From JACOND01 sp965202795 (GTDB lineage: Bacteria > Bdellovibrionota > Bdellovibrionia > Bdellovibrionales > UBA1609): a stretch of DNA of 64,000 bases. The translations under genes were made by a program, and so were the position numbers. This document shows, piece by piece, positions 63,449 to 64,000 of the stretch (position 1 is the first letter of the stretch; every line of letters starts with the position of its first letter). The notes beneath the pieces were generated by a model. It did not search any database and had not been told where the DNA came from. It saw only the letters and a program-made list of their open reading frames with translations. The stretch lies in assembly GCA_965202795.1 (NCBI GenBank), contig OZ241848.1, forward strand, positions 2,425,762 through 2,489,761, in the 5' to 3' direction.

Positions 63449-64000
63449 TTAAGATTTTAAATTTTGATATTTATTTTCTCTGTTTTCAAATGCCGGCTGC
63501 GTGCCTTCCAGTATATCTAAAACTTTTTTATTTGTCTCAGGATTTTCAATTGCTCCAGAGTGATAATGGACAGCATTATTATTGTTTGTTTTATCGATTG
63601 AAGCTGTAATTATTTGTTCAGCATCACATACCACGGCCAAGTTTGGATTATGTGTAACTAAAAATACCTGTCTGCTTTTTTTTGCTTCTTTAATGCATGG
63701 GACTAAAACTTTAAATATTGTTTGGTTGTCAAGATTCTCCTCAGGCTGATCTAAAATTAAAGGTCTGTCATCTTTATCAATCATTAAATAAAAAATCAAT
63801 AGCAGTGTCCCTCTTTCTCCAGGCGACAGCTGAGAAATATTTTTTCCATTCAGCCGCAAAAAATATTTTGGCTCAAGATATTCCAATCCGAAAATCATAT
63901 TATAAAGGTTCTCTGGATCTTTTGTCTGAAGCTCAAATCTGGTTTTCTTTGGCTCATTCTCCCTATAATCATTTTCTAATTGATAAAAGACTGTATTAAT
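63449..64000 (-). CDS. SMC/ABC-type ATPase, C-terminal part (gene runs off the window)
   Basis: The open frame continues to the window edge; a methionine at 63898 is internal. Visible are the ABC signature ISQLSPGERGTLLLIFYLM, Walker B PLILDQPEENLDNQT and H-loop VFLVTHNPNLAVVCDAEQI, followed by YHSGAIENPETNKKVLDILEG. The pattern LDQPEENLDN plus VTHNPNL is the same as in the TrlF-like protein at 47570, so it may be another PHP-SMC or OLD-like defence ATPase. The N terminus, including any nuclease domain, is outside the window. Confidence 0.85.
   Translation of the reverse strand: MNTVFYQLENDYRENEPKKTRFELQTKDPENLYNMIFGLEYLEPKYFLRLNGKNISQLSPGERGTLLLIFYLMIDKDDRPLILDQPEENLDNQTIFKVLVPCIKEAKKSRQVFLVTHNPNLAVVCDAEQIITASIDKTNNNNAVHYHSGAIENPETNKKVLDILEGTQPAFENRENKYQNLKS

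Overview
The window looks like chromosomal DNA of a Gram-negative bacterium of the former deltaproteobacterial kind (Bdellovibrionota or Myxococcota type). This is inferred from many lipoproteins and outer-membrane beta-barrels, a large TPR/beta-barrel locus like gliding (Glt) machinery, a translation initiation factor IF3 with a long Ala/Pro-rich tail as in Myxococcus, Cys-rich type IV pilin-like proteins and a VKOR-DsbA fusion. No 16S gene is present, so the taxonomy is tentative.

Positions 1-37,300 are GC-rich and mostly core-like. They hold a lipoprotein, an Rnl5-type RNA ligase, an M16 peptidase pair (one active, one without the zinc motif), two pilin-like genes, an HU protein, tRNA-Thr(UGU), tRNA-Tyr(GUA) and five tandem degenerate tRNA-Tyr copies, a Fic AMPylase, an array of 70-bp repeats, thrS-infC, an SPL-type radical SAM enzyme, a formylglycine-generating-enzyme-like lipoprotein, secG, a VKOR-DsbA fusion, argS, two small exported proteins, and a five-gene minus-strand block (about 27.6-36.1 kb) of beta-barrels and TPR proteins. 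Two nearly identical copies of an Rpn/YhgA-like PD-(D/E)XK nuclease gene, a third 3' fragment and many short GC-rich palindromic repeats are spread through this part. The repeats also lie inside the Rpn coding sequences.

From about 37.4 kb to the end the DNA is AT-rich and almost all genes lie on the minus strand. This is a defence island: AbiTii protein plus Avs-like STAND NTPase; PIN/membrane protein plus TrlF-like PHP-SMC ATPase plus HEPN (TIGR02391) protein; DNA methyltransferase plus small unknown protein plus Z1 ATPase; a TM0106-type nuclease/exonuclease/helicase fusion; and the C-terminal part of another SMC-like ATPase cut by the window end. Three GC-rich, non-coding repeat blocks (about 45, 52 and 59.5 kb) lie upstream of three of the operons. 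Part of the block at 52 kb recurs at the left edge of the island (37.4 kb), so the island looks like a set of interchangeable cassettes separated by homologous spacers. An IS903-group element with a perfect 9-bp target duplication, two copies of a 93-bp MITE-like palindrome, an isolated type I-E-like CRISPR repeat and a dodecapeptide-repeat gene also lie here.
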